Of a DNA stretch of 9,389 bases, positions 1 through 7,642 are shown piece after piece. Within the stretch, counting starts at the first letter, position 1. Every line of letters starts with the position of its first letter. This DNA is from Acidobacteriota bacterium (lineage in GTDB: Bacteria; Acidobacteriota; UBA6911). The translations under genes and the position numbers were made by a program. The notes beneath the pieces are model-generated. The model did not search any database and had not been told where the DNA came from. It saw only the letters and a list, made by a program, of their open reading frames with translations. Location: assembly GCA_017860075.1 (NCBI GenBank), contig JAFNAH010000020.1, positions 1 through 9,389 of the forward strand. Reading direction: 5' to 3'.

Positions 1-1895
1 GCCGCAATAGAGGCGTCGGGAACCATGCCATAGAATGCGATGCCCGGATAGTGTCGGAAGTACCAGGCGAAGGGCCAGGTGCTTTCATCATCGTAACTGA
101 CCAGCACCTGATCCTGATCGCCGGTGCGCTGTATCACGGCGTCTATCTCTGACAGCGTGGCTTTGATGTCGGGGGTCGCATGCGCGTAGACCAGCAGTTC
201 AGTGGCCAGGTCGTAGTTCCGATAATTCAGCATTCCACTGGAACGAACTGTCATCAAGGCGAGTGGCAACCCGATTCCGAGCAGTAGAGCGCGCGAGGAG
301 GCCGCGAGACCGCGTCGCCGGACCGCGCGCAGGATGAACGCCGCGAGAACCAGGAAGAGCGCACAAGCGGTGATCCATCGTACAGTGAGCCCGGCGGCCT
401 CGAGGGTTCTACCCGTGAACGGTCTCGTGGCTAACAGCGTCGACGAAAGCAGGGCAAGCACGGAAACGGCCGGGATCAGCCAGACCGTCCCGGCCCATCC
501 AGCCTTCTTCCACGGCTCGCTTTCGGCGGTCCAACCCAACCACCAGCCGCTCACAAGGATTGTAGGAAAAGTCATGTGGACCAGCAACCAGGGCATCCGC
601 TCCCCTGCGAAAGAGTACGCCAGCCAGGACCCGAATGCCCACCAGAGGGCAAAACACCCGAAGAGAAAGCGGATGCTATGGAGTCCGGCGGCGGGCCGCG
701 CATCGATTGCCTCGCTTCCGGGACTTGGGTAGACACCTTCTGCGACGGCAATCCGCTTCCACGACACCACCATCCGAAGAATGTAAACAGCGGCGCACAC
801 GGCCGTCAGTAACACGAGCAATTCATAGACCGAGGCGGTTACCAGGTAATAAAACCAGGGAGCTCCTCCACGACGCACGCCGTGCTGCTCGATCCAGTAC
901 GACAAGCTGCCGACGATGCCGCTGGCAAAACCACCGATTGTATTGGTGAAGAAGGTCGTAAAGAAGAGCACCTGCACGACCCAGAAGAGAAACATCAGGC
1001 GCGCCCACAGCGCGAAGTCGAGAGGTTCTGAGCTGTCTCGCTTCCGGACCTTTCTACCGAAGAATAGCCAGGCGATAGCGACAGCCGCAATTGAGTTCAG
1101 CAGGACAAGCGACAGGGAGCGGCCTACGCCTTCCGTCAGAGTGAACACTGCCTGGCCCCATCCCAATGCCAGATGAAGCGGGGGTGAAAGGAACGGAAGT
1201 ACGAGCGTGAACATCAGCACCGACAGGTCCCGAGCCCCGCGCGCTGCAACAGGGAAGGCGCGTCTCGCGCCGCGCAGCAAAGCCAGAGCCAAGAGGAAGG
1301 ATCCCACAGTGGCCCCGAAAATAAAGGCATTGGCTTTGGAAGCCGTGCTGAGCGCCATAGAGGCAACAACCAAATAGAGCCAGGATGGACGTCGTTCCTC
1401 CAGATAGCGAAACGCGCCGTAAACCCAGGCCAGGGAGCAGAGGAGCATCGGGATATCGATCACAAGGTACCGGCTGATACATAGAATGCTGGGACTGACA
1501 ACTGCAAAGCCGGCTGCCGCCAGGGCTCCCCAACGGCCGAGATGTCCTCGGAACGCGAACAGCGACAGTATCAAGACGCATCCCGAGAGCGCAGGCACGA
1601 GGCGTGCGGTGAAGTCGCTGTCTCCGAGAAGCAGGTAGACAAGGGCGTTCAGGTGGAAGAGCAGCGGGCCGTGGAGCGCGGGGTCATGCCGGTAGGACCC
1701 CGTGTCATAAAGCAGGAAGGAGAAATACGCGTGCATGCTTTCGTCGTGGCTCATGGCACGAACGCCCAGGTTGACAAAGCGGGTCAGCCCGGCGACGACA
1801 ACAAGGATCAGCCACGCCAGCCTCTCGAAGGTAACGACGCTGCCCTCGAGCACGGGCCGGTCCAGCAAGTCATCCTTTACGTTTTGGGCAACCAT
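1..1895 (-). CDS. TIGR03663/Agl23-family polytopic membrane protein (GT-C-like), 3' end cut by the window edge
   Basis: The frame stays open from the ATG at 1895 to the left edge: 631 codons with no stop, so the C-terminus is missing. It is a many-pass membrane protein related to the PF02366/GT39 mannosyltransferase type. Family hallmarks are visible: Asp51-Glu52 in AMSHDESMHAYF, His75-Gly76-Pro77, Arg98 in FTARLVPALSG, SPSILCISRY near 134-143, YWIEQHGVRRGGAPWFYY at 333-350, GERMPWLLVH at 431-440, and a C-terminal outer segment with STWPFAWYFRHYPG around 605-618. The invariant DE, HGP and Arg residues define TIGR03663, which NCBI names 'flippase activity-associated protein Agl23'. Such proteins usually occur with DUF2298 proteins, as here. 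A GAGG motif (1906-1909) lies 10 bases before the ATG, inside the preceding gene; an in-frame TGA at 1908-1910 excludes any earlier ATG. The 19-base overlap suggests translational coupling. Inferred role: sugar transfer from, or handling of, a lipid-linked donor at the outer membrane face. Substrate unknown. Confidence 0.9.
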   Translation of the reverse strand, partial: MVAQNVKDDLLDRPVLEGSVVTFERLAWLILVVVAGLTRFVNLGVRAMSHDESMHAYFSFLLYDTGSYRHDPALHGPLLFHLNALVYLLLGDSDFTARLVPALSGCVLILSLFAFRGHLGRWGALAAAGFAVVSPSILCISRYLVIDIPMLLCSLAWVYGAFRYLEERRPSWLYLVVASMALSTASKANAFIFGATVGSFLLALALLRGARRAFPVAARGARDLSVLMFTLVLPFLSPPLHLALGWGQAVFTLTEGVGRSLSLVLLNSIAAVAIAWLFFGRKVRKRDSSEPLDFALWARLMFLFWVVQVLFFTTFFTNTIGGFASGIVGSLSYWIEQHGVRRGGAPWFYYLVTASVYELLVLLTAVCAAVYILRMVVSWKRIAVAEGVYPSPGSEAIDARPAAGLHSIRFLFGCFALWWAFGSWLAYSFAGERMPWLLVHMTFPTILVSGWWLGWTAESEPWKKAGWAGTVWLIPAVSVLALLSSTLLATRPFTGRTLEAAGLTVRWITACALFLVLAAFILRAVRRRGLAASSRALLLGIGLPLALMTVRSSGMLNYRNYDLATELLVYAHATPDIKATLSEIDAVIQRTGDQDQVLVSYDDESTWPFAWYFRHYPGIAFYGMVPDASIA

Positions 1896-3637
1896 AACAA
1901 AACAACCTCATCTGCGTTTGGCGCCACCGGAGCCTGGCGTGAAACAGAATCCGAAGAACGAGCTTCTGAGTGTGACGGCCGACGCGTCATGACGCGATAG
2001 GGAACCGACGCCAACCGTTCGGCGGGTGGGTACGATGTGCCAGCCGTCCAGGTGATCAGGGCGGCTCCGTCGACAGGGCTTTCGTGTCCAGGCGCCACAC
2101 TGGTCATATGGAAATCTCGGAGATACCAATGGACCAGGAGGGCCGACGAAGCATCACCAGCGGCTCCTAACCTGATCCCGTCTTCCGACCGCTCGGAATG
2201 CGCGATCCAATGCCGCAGATCCTGCTGCAGGAGCCTGACATCCGGGTGCCCGATCTCGTGGAAGAATATGGGCTCGCTGTAGATCCGCCGGCTCAGCGCC
2301 CACCCCCCCTTCATTTCGGCTGCGCAGAGCGCCATCATCGATGCGAGGACCAATCCCTTTCCGGGTCGAGTTTTGAAGAGGAAGAGGAGTCCGAGCGCTG
2401 ATGCGCCGGCGAAGAAGCAGACGAACCATCCGCCATAGCCCGGAGGGAAGCGACCGTGCTGGTGGAAGAGGAACCAGATCCAGCCGCTTGCCAGGACTGT
2501 TGTGACCGGGAGCACCAGCCGGGACCACACCTGCGCATCACGGCTCATTGTCGTGAGTTCAACTAACCGCCCCAAGAGCCAGGCGGCAGCGAGTACCAGC
2601 GGGATGTCCATCACCAGGAGGCCCGCGGGACCGCGGCCTCCCGGTATGGTGACTATAAACCCCCAGAGTGTCCAGAGCGAGAGAGCCGACGCCCTGCGGC
2701 GCGCCACTTCCGCTTCGGGTCCTCTTTCTCGCCAGAGCAGGATGATCCCCAGCAGCCCCATGGTCAGCGTCAGAGGCTGTTCATTCAGGATCCGCTCAAA
2801 GGCCCATGTCCAGCTATATCCGTTGACAGCTGCCGTTCCCCACTTCTCGATCCACTCTGTCAGCCCGCTGCCAATCCCCGCGAGGTTTTCCCAGCGGGCA
2901 CCGAGCGCCGATGAGCACAGAAGCAAAGTTGCTGCAAACACCCCCGCGAACTTACGGTCGCATACAGTGGTAACTTTTGTCCCGTTGCGTCCGGTCGAAG
3001 GCAGGCTGAAGTGCCGCACCGCAAGCGCATATGCAGTGATGGGCAACGCGAAGGACCAGAAGTCAGGCCCGCTGGCAGCGAACAGAGCGAGGGCCGCTGC
3101 CAGGGCCGGCGAGAGTATCTTGCTCTGCGATTCGGGCGCCTGCTTCCCGCGGCTTGCCTGTCCGATCACATCCACGCCTGCGAGTGCTGCCAGTGCTAGA
3201 AACGCACTGAATATCGTGCTTTCTGAAGATCGGCTGAAGGCCACGTGCCAGGGATTGAGCATGAAAAGCAAGGCCCCCGCGAGCGCTCCCGCGTTGCCGA
3301 GCCAACCGCGAAAGAACCAAGGGCTCATGACCGCAAGCGATCCGATGAGGGCCGGAGCTATCCTCGCGAGCGTGTCACTTGGGCCCAATATCCAGAACGT
3401 AATCCAGGTGAGATTGTTGAGAAGCGGGCTTGAATGATGAGCCTCTGGATCCGCATGCAGGTTTCTTCCCGCGTCCGCCGCCACCCAGGCCGGCCATGCG
3501 TTCCGCGCCTCATCCGGCGTCAAAACCCGGTCGCCGAGGTATGAAAACCGGGCGATCGTCGCAATGATGCCTGTCGTGACCGTCAGGTAGATCAGTGCAG
3601 TGCGAAATGAAGGAGGCCAATCAGCTGCGTTTTTCAC
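1877..3637 (-). CDS. Divergent TIGR03663/Agl23-like polytopic membrane protein (GT-C-like)
   Basis: This 586-residue polytopic membrane protein starts with GTG at 3637; the in-frame stop at 3665-3667 leaves no better upstream start. It aligns with the next gene along its length. TPDEAR (Asp42-Glu43) matches the catalytic-type DE, Arg92 in DTLARIAPALIGS matches the loop Arg, and GLTEWIEKWG (258-267) matches SLSYWIEQHG. GGRGPAGLLVMDIPLVLAAAWLLG (333-356, shortened motif GGRGP..LLV) matches GERMPWLLV, and LVHWYLRDF (501-509) matches FAWYFRHY. The HGP tripeptide is replaced by HHSSP (67-71) and the MPW element by GPA. I read it as a diverged paralogue of its downstream neighbour with acidic residue pair kept, so perhaps still a glycosyltransferase with another substrate. 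The C-terminal 135 residues are hydrophilic and probably extracytoplasmic. It ends inside the start of the next gene (19-base overlap). A generic GT39/GT83 label would also fit. Substrate unknown. Confidence 0.85.
   Translation of the reverse strand: MKNAADWPPSFRTALIYLTVTTGIIATIARFSYLGDRVLTPDEARNAWPAWVAADAGRNLHADPEAHHSSPLLNNLTWITFWILGPSDTLARIAPALIGSLAVMSPWFFRGWLGNAGALAGALLFMLNPWHVAFSRSSESTIFSAFLALAALAGVDVIGQASRGKQAPESQSKILSPALAAALALFAASGPDFWSFALPITAYALAVRHFSLPSTGRNGTKVTTVCDRKFAGVFAATLLLCSSALGARWENLAGIGSGLTEWIEKWGTAAVNGYSWTWAFERILNEQPLTLTMGLLGIILLWRERGPEAEVARRRASALSLWTLWGFIVTIPGGRGPAGLLVMDIPLVLAAAWLLGRLVELTTMSRDAQVWSRLVLPVTTVLASGWIWFLFHQHGRFPPGYGGWFVCFFAGASALGLLFLFKTRPGKGLVLASMMALCAAEMKGGWALSRRIYSEPIFFHEIGHPDVRLLQQDLRHWIAHSERSEDGIRLGAAGDASSALLVHWYLRDFHMTSVAPGHESPVDGAALITWTAGTSYPPAERLASVPYRVMTRRPSHSEARSSDSVSRQAPVAPNADEVVLLWLPKT
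1906..1909 (-). promoter_or_regulatory. Ribosome binding site of the Agl23-family gene, inside the upstream gene
   Basis: GAGG on the minus strand lies 10 bases before the ATG at 1895 and within the last codons of the preceding gene (its DEVVLL segment). Together with the 19-base overlap it indicates coupled translation of the two related membrane proteins. Confidence 0.5.
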
Positions 3638-3837
3638 TCTGATCCCGCAATTGACGTACCCTTTCTAAAGGAGACCGCGCCCGGCTGCAGGCGCCCGCAA
3701 AGAGAGCGACGCTCCGGGGCATGAGGCCGACAGCTCCCCGATGCTGTCTCTCATCAACCATCTTTTCCTGATTCGGCACGTGGTTCCCGCACGATTCCAT
3801 GTGCGCCAGCATCGCGACGATCCGGCGTTCACCGTAA
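3638..3837 (-). other. 200-base gap between the DUF2298 gene and the divergent Agl23-like gene
   Basis: No gene is convincing here. Read on the minus strand it holds a short perfect inverted repeat, GAGC-GTC-GCTC, followed by TCTTTG (about 3698-3714), too short a stem to call a terminator. One minus frame is open across the whole gap (see findings), but it continues a shadow frame of the DUF2298 gene. No clear -35/-10 pair was recognised. The neighbouring genes otherwise sit close or overlap, so this gap could carry an internal promoter or be a remnant of a lost gene. Confidence 0.4.
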
Positions 3838-6288
3838 TCACCTTGTCTCTCCAGGTGATACCCGGGGACAGTAGATCTTGATGGGATCTGCACTGAAGAC
3901 CACGTGCAATGCTTCGTCGAGCTCATTCTCCCGCTCCGCGGTGATTCTGTAGTAGGCGCGCTCCACCGGCCCCAGGTAAAGGAAGCCGATTTTCCATTGG
4001 CGGAGCAATTCGAGCAGGTCGCGTCCCCTCGCGGACGCAAAGATGAGCTCCAGCGCTCGTTCGCGTCTGCCGGCCTCTCGCTGGTATTCAGCTCCGCGCC
4101 ACTGGGCTTCGTGACCCCGCCACCCTAGGAGCGTCGCGCGACCGGTCGCGGCGCTCATGCGGTTCGTGTCGGCGCGGTAGCTGGTCCCGGCAGCCTCAGC
4201 CACAATGGCGTTTTGCGGCACCTTGGCGCGCAGCCACCGGACGGCAGCCAATTCCTCCTGCGGCCAGTGAGCGATGCCGGAAAGCGTAAGAGAGCGACAG
4301 CGAAAGCCTCCCGTTTTCGAGTGCAGCGCAAAACCGGGATAGGCCATGCCTGCCGCAAGTGCCAGGATTCCCAGAGAAGCGAGCCGCCCCCCCCTCCTGC
4401 CCGCCTCCAAGGCGAGGATGCAGCCGACCGCAGCCGGCACCGCGAGCAGGAGCCAAGCCTGGTAATAGAACTTGAAGACCGTGTTCATCCGCGTCCCGAA
4501 AGAGTCCTGCAGGTAGCAAAGCTCCGTCACGCAGATCAGAGACATGCCTGCGATGACCAGGACCAGCGTAAAAAGCACCGCCGGTCCGGCAAGCCGACGG
4601 GTGCACGTCCGCAGCAGGGCTAGCGCGCCTGCCAGGCAGAGCGCGACGATCAGGAGCGTCAGGGCGCCTCGCGCCCAACGCCGCGCCATCTCGTGCATGT
4701 GGCCGGCGGATTGCGGCGCCAGCGCCATTTCGGCCAACCAGTTCCTGCCGGCAGCCGAAGTGAATGCCCAGGTGATGCCGATTACGAAGGCCACCGCTGC
4801 CGCACAACCTACCCAAAGCAAACTCGGCAGGCTATCGCGGAGGGACGTGGGGTACTGCCTGCATATGGACCACAGGAGGACGCAGACACCCGGGAGCATT
4901 GTCCCAAACATCAGGATGAACTGGGCAAAACGAGTGGGATGGAACAGGTTCGGACGCAGGCCGGTCACCTGGCTCTGTGCGCTGACCAGAAAAGGCCAGA
5001 TAATGATGAGTGTCGAGAGCCCAAGCAGACCCACGAAAACAAGCGTTTGGCGCAAGGCAGGACCCGCTCTTTTCTGTCGGGTCATCTCGCGCACCACAAA
5101 GACCGATACCAGGACCAGCAAACCGGGGAGCAAGTCCCAGCTGTTGATGAGAGCAAGTCCACCCAGAGTCACGGCCATGGCCGATAGAGACAGCGGCGTC
5201 ACGCCCACACAACGTGCGAGTGACGAGGTTGCAGTTCGCACACCCGCGTTTGGCTCGCTGCCTCCCGCAGCGATATGATTAAGGGCGATTCCCATGAGCA
5301 ATACCAGGAAGGGCATCGATAGCAGGTGCGGGTGGTTGTCGCCGAGGAGATAGCTGAAAAACGGAAACTCGTCGATGATCTCGATAGCTCGTCCCGCCAG
5401 GTCCTGGTCACGCAACACGCGGCTGCTCCGCCACCACCACCACTCATCCGGAGCCCCGCCCGTTCCCGGCATGCCGGCCACGCCGAGCCAGGCGATGAAA
5501 TTCCGGGCAAGTTCCTTTCCATTGAGCCATTCGAGCCAGAATTCCAGGTTCCCGGATATTGCGACGGCCGCAGCCGACAACAGGCCGGCTGCCGGCCATT
5601 TCCAGCCCGCGCGGATTTCCTGTTGACCGCCCTGTCGGCAGGTCAAACCTGCCAGGTTGCTGCCGACGCCGAAGCATCCCAGCACCAGAAGCGCGAACCA
5701 GGAAGCCTGGCCGAGGTTGTACGCGACTTCTATGGTCTGGCCCGCCAGGAATGCTAGTGTGCTCAGGAGCCAGTAACCAAGGTAGTAGTAGCTGATAGGG
5801 TATCCGGCGAGCCACGCGTCCCTCGGCGGAAAGGTCGGGCTGGTGTGGACGGCGCTCAGGAACATCAGGTCCATCGGCTGTTCGGTGTGGGCGATGGCTG
5901 GGTCGCAGCCTCGAACCAAAACCCAAGCCAGAAACGCTGCGGCAAATACTCCTTCCACCCAGATCATCTGTTTGCGATGAGATCTCAGCCAGCGAAGGCT
6001 GTCGAGCGCGCCTTGCCTGTCAGGTTGGTATTTCCCGTGAACAATAAGCAGTCCTGCAACGGCGACAGCAGCCAGGGAAAGCCAGGCGCCGCCTCGATCG
6101 TTTGGCAGCAGTCCGCAGGCATTTCCCAGCCAGAGAGCGAGTCCCGTCAGGAGGATCCCCAGATGCTTGGTGAAACAGTAGCCGCGGTCGGGCAGGCCTG
6201 CAAAAAGGCGCCATGCTATCGGCCAGGATACGAGCCCCGCGAGCTGCACTACTGCGTACCATGAAAGGAGCGAAAGCACGGCAGACAT
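3838..6288 (-). CDS. DUF2298 / Chlor_Arch_YYY family membrane protein
   Basis: This 816-residue many-pass inner membrane protein matches DUF2298 (PF10060; TIGR03662) at full length. Family motifs in order: TEQPMD (135-140), WLAGYPISYYYLGY (159-172), WWWWRSSRVLRD (283-294), EFPFFSYLLGDNHPHLLSMP (307-326), INSWDLLPG (381-389), QDSFGTRMNTVFKFYYQAW (594-612), TGRATLLGWRGHEAQWRG (715-732) and FLYLGPVERAYY (769-780). The part after about residue 660 is hydrophilic and probably extracytoplasmic. The ATG at 6288 is the first possible ATG: the frame opens at a TAG at 6421-6423 without another ATG. Only a weak GGGG (6294-6297) lies 5 bases upstream. The family's reaction is not established; it is regarded as GT-C-like and it co-occurs with TIGR03663 proteins, two of which follow directly. 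Inferred role: a partner in transferring or flipping lipid-linked sugars. The identification is firm; the function is not. Confidence 0.95.
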   Translation of the reverse strand: MSAVLSLLSWYAVVQLAGLVSWPIAWRLFAGLPDRGYCFTKHLGILLTGLALWLGNACGLLPNDRGGAWLSLAAVAVAGLLIVHGKYQPDRQGALDSLRWLRSHRKQMIWVEGVFAAAFLAWVLVRGCDPAIAHTEQPMDLMFLSAVHTSPTFPPRDAWLAGYPISYYYLGYWLLSTLAFLAGQTIEVAYNLGQASWFALLVLGCFGVGSNLAGLTCRQGGQQEIRAGWKWPAAGLLSAAAVAISGNLEFWLEWLNGKELARNFIAWLGVAGMPGTGGAPDEWWWWRSSRVLRDQDLAGRAIEIIDEFPFFSYLLGDNHPHLLSMPFLVLLMGIALNHIAAGGSEPNAGVRTATSSLARCVGVTPLSLSAMAVTLGGLALINSWDLLPGLLVLVSVFVVREMTRQKRAGPALRQTLVFVGLLGLSTLIIIWPFLVSAQSQVTGLRPNLFHPTRFAQFILMFGTMLPGVCVLLWSICRQYPTSLRDSLPSLLWVGCAAAVAFVIGITWAFTSAAGRNWLAEMALAPQSAGHMHEMARRWARGALTLLIVALCLAGALALLRTCTRRLAGPAVLFTLVLVIAGMSLICVTELCYLQDSFGTRMNTVFKFYYQAWLLLAVPAAVGCILALEAGRRGGRLASLGILALAAGMAYPGFALHSKTGGFRCRSLTLSGIAHWPQEELAAVRWLRAKVPQNAIVAEAAGTSYRADTNRMSAATGRATLLGWRGHEAQWRGAEYQREAGRRERALELIFASARGRDLLELLRQWKIGFLYLGPVERAYYRITAERENELDEALHVVFSADPIKIYCPRVSPGETR

Positions 6289-6514
6289 TGTAACCCCGTA
6301 TCCCGGGGGATACTGGAATTTGATGGTCGCTGCGGAAGCCTGGGATCGACTGGTTCGACACAGCTGCGTGCCTGTTGCAGGCCCGCCGCTCGGTGCCAGG
6401 CGGATTTCACGTCCGATCTGCTAGGGGCAGCCTTGAGAAGTCCAGAAAGCCGGCTGCCGGCACTTGATCCGACGAAAGACCATTGCCACGAGCCTGCAAT
6501 GAGGATCGCGTTTG
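6289..6514 (-). other. 226-base gap between glf and the DUF2298 gene, with a weak hairpin
   Basis: This is the largest gap in the gene run. On the minus strand, about 53 bases past the glf stop, GCCGG-CAG-CCGGC is followed by TTTCT (stem 6449-6461). That could be a weak intrinsic terminator or attenuator, but the stem is only 5 base pairs, the loop 3, and the T-run is broken. No convincing promoter was seen before the DUF2298 start, though a promoter would fit here if the membrane-protein trio forms its own unit. I found no small gene with a good start in the gap. Confidence 0.35.
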
Positions 6515-7642
6515 CTACCGGGTCCTCTGGCTCTCCCGGTAGCAGTCGAGAGCGGCAAGAATTGTCTTGTCCATGTCGAAATAGGCGTAGCGGCCGAGCC
6601 GGCCACCGATGATGACGTTCGTTTCCTGTCCTGCCAGCTCGAGGTATTTTCGCAGCAGTCGCCGGTCTTCTCCGGTGTTCACCGGGTAATAAGGTTCGTC
6701 GCTCCCTTGCCTGGATTTTTCTTTCAGAATCACCGTCCTGTCCATCGGGTATTCTCTCTCGGGATGCAGATGCCGCGGTTCGTGGATTCTGGTGTACGGC
6801 ATCTCGAGATCGGCATAGTTCATCACCGAAGTACCCTGGTAATCCTCCACCGGAAGGACCTCTTTGAAGAATTCGACCGACCGCCACTCGAGCCTTCCGT
6901 AAACGAAGTCGAAATAGCGGTCGAGGGGCCCCGTGTATATCGTTTTGTTTCTGACACTGAACTCGTCTCGATGCTCGAAGTAATCGCAGTTGAGCCGGAC
7001 CTCGATCCGGGGTGAGCCGAGGAGACGCTCGAAGACGCGGGTGTAACCCGCAAGCGGGACACCCTGCCAGCGCCGGTTCAGGAAATAGCAGTTGTCGTAG
7101 TCGTAACGGACGGGGAGCCTCGTGATGATTTCAGGCGGCAGTTCACGCGGGTCCTTGCCCCACTGTTTTATGGTGTAGCCGCGGATAAGAGCTTCGTAAA
7201 GCGGCCGCCCCGCCACGGAGACCGCCATTTCCTCCAGGTTTTGGGGTTCCTCGACACGGTCTCTTTCAATCTCACCCTTCAGAAAGTCTCTCGCCTCGGC
7301 GGGCGTGAGACTCAGGTCATAGAAGGCATTGATCGTCGCGAGATTGATCGGCAGCTGGTAGACCCTTCCACGGTGAGTGGTCAGGACCTGGTGACGGTAG
7401 CCGTTGAATTCGGTGAATCGGGATATGTAGTCCCAGGCCTCCCTTGAGGACGTATGGAAGACGTGGGTTCCAAAGGTATGAAATTCTATCCCGCTCTCCG
7501 GATCCACCTGCGAGTGGCAGCAGCCACCGATATGGTTGCGCTTGTCGATCACCAGTACGTGCGCGCCGGCGTCGTTGGCGAGGCGTTCTGCGATGACGCT
7601 GCCGAAGAGCCCCGCTCCCACGATCAGGTAGTCGTATTTCAT
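6515..7642 (-). CDS. glf: UDP-galactopyranose mutase
   Basis: Flavoenzyme that interconverts UDP-galactopyranose and UDP-galactofuranose in the cytoplasm, supplying the donor for galactofuranose in surface glycans. The 375-residue product is the normal length for bacterial Glf. The N-terminal FAD-binding motif GAGLFG (9-14) follows the first strand, with IDKRNHIGG (32-40) as the second nucleotide-contact segment. FGTHVFHT (57-64) carries the conserved His60 and His63. GYTIKQWGKDP (155-165), Arg175 in ITRLPVRYDYDN, Arg285 in PYTRIHEP, EPYYPV (316-321) and GRLGRYAYFDMD (347-358) are the substrate and flavin segments of the family, with the usual Arg pair and tyrosines present. I place the start at the ATG at 7642, not 39 codons upstream, because the fold begins there and the ATG overlaps the preceding stop as ATGA. 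The enzyme looks intact. No galactofuranosyltransferase is recognisable in the window, so the user of UDP-Galf may lie outside it. Confidence 0.96.
   Translation of the reverse strand: MKYDYLIVGAGLFGSVIAERLANDAGAHVLVIDKRNHIGGCCHSQVDPESGIEFHTFGTHVFHTSSREAWDYISRFTEFNGYRHQVLTTHRGRVYQLPINLATINAFYDLSLTPAEARDFLKGEIERDRVEEPQNLEEMAVSVAGRPLYEALIRGYTIKQWGKDPRELPPEIITRLPVRYDYDNCYFLNRRWQGVPLAGYTRVFERLLGSPRIEVRLNCDYFEHRDEFSVRNKTIYTGPLDRYFDFVYGRLEWRSVEFFKEVLPVEDYQGTSVMNYADLEMPYTRIHEPRHLHPEREYPMDRTVILKEKSRQGSDEPYYPVNTGEDRRLLRKYLELAGQETNVIIGGRLGRYAYFDMDKTILAALDCYRESQRTR
7639..7642 (-). promoter_or_regulatory. ATGA stop-start overlap of the glycosyltransferase and glf genes
   Basis: The TGA stop of the family-2 glycosyltransferase (7639-7641) shares bases with the ATG of glf (7640-7642). 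A GGGG stretch (7649-7652) sits 6 bases before the ATG. This arrangement is typical of translational reinitiation and shows the two genes are on one transcript. It also fixes the glf start. Confidence 0.85.

Noticed and set aside
2502..3437. Plus-strand open frame of 311 codons
   Set aside because: It lies wholly antisense to the 586-residue membrane protein, its translation is Ser/Arg/Pro-rich without motifs, and the minus-strand protein aligns with a known family. It is a high-GC shadow frame.
3698..3714. Inverted repeat as an intrinsic terminator after the DUF2298 gene
   Set aside because: The stem is only 4-5 base pairs and there is no proper T-run.
4544..5278. Plus-strand open frame of 244 codons inside the DUF2298 gene
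   Set aside because: The DUF2298 reading has family motifs before, within and after this stretch, so the plus frame is a shadow.
5428..5443. CCACCACCACCACTC run
   Set aside because: It is a local triplet run encoding the Trp-rich WWWW segment (284-287 region) of the DUF2298 protein, which is a family motif, and not a separate repeat element.
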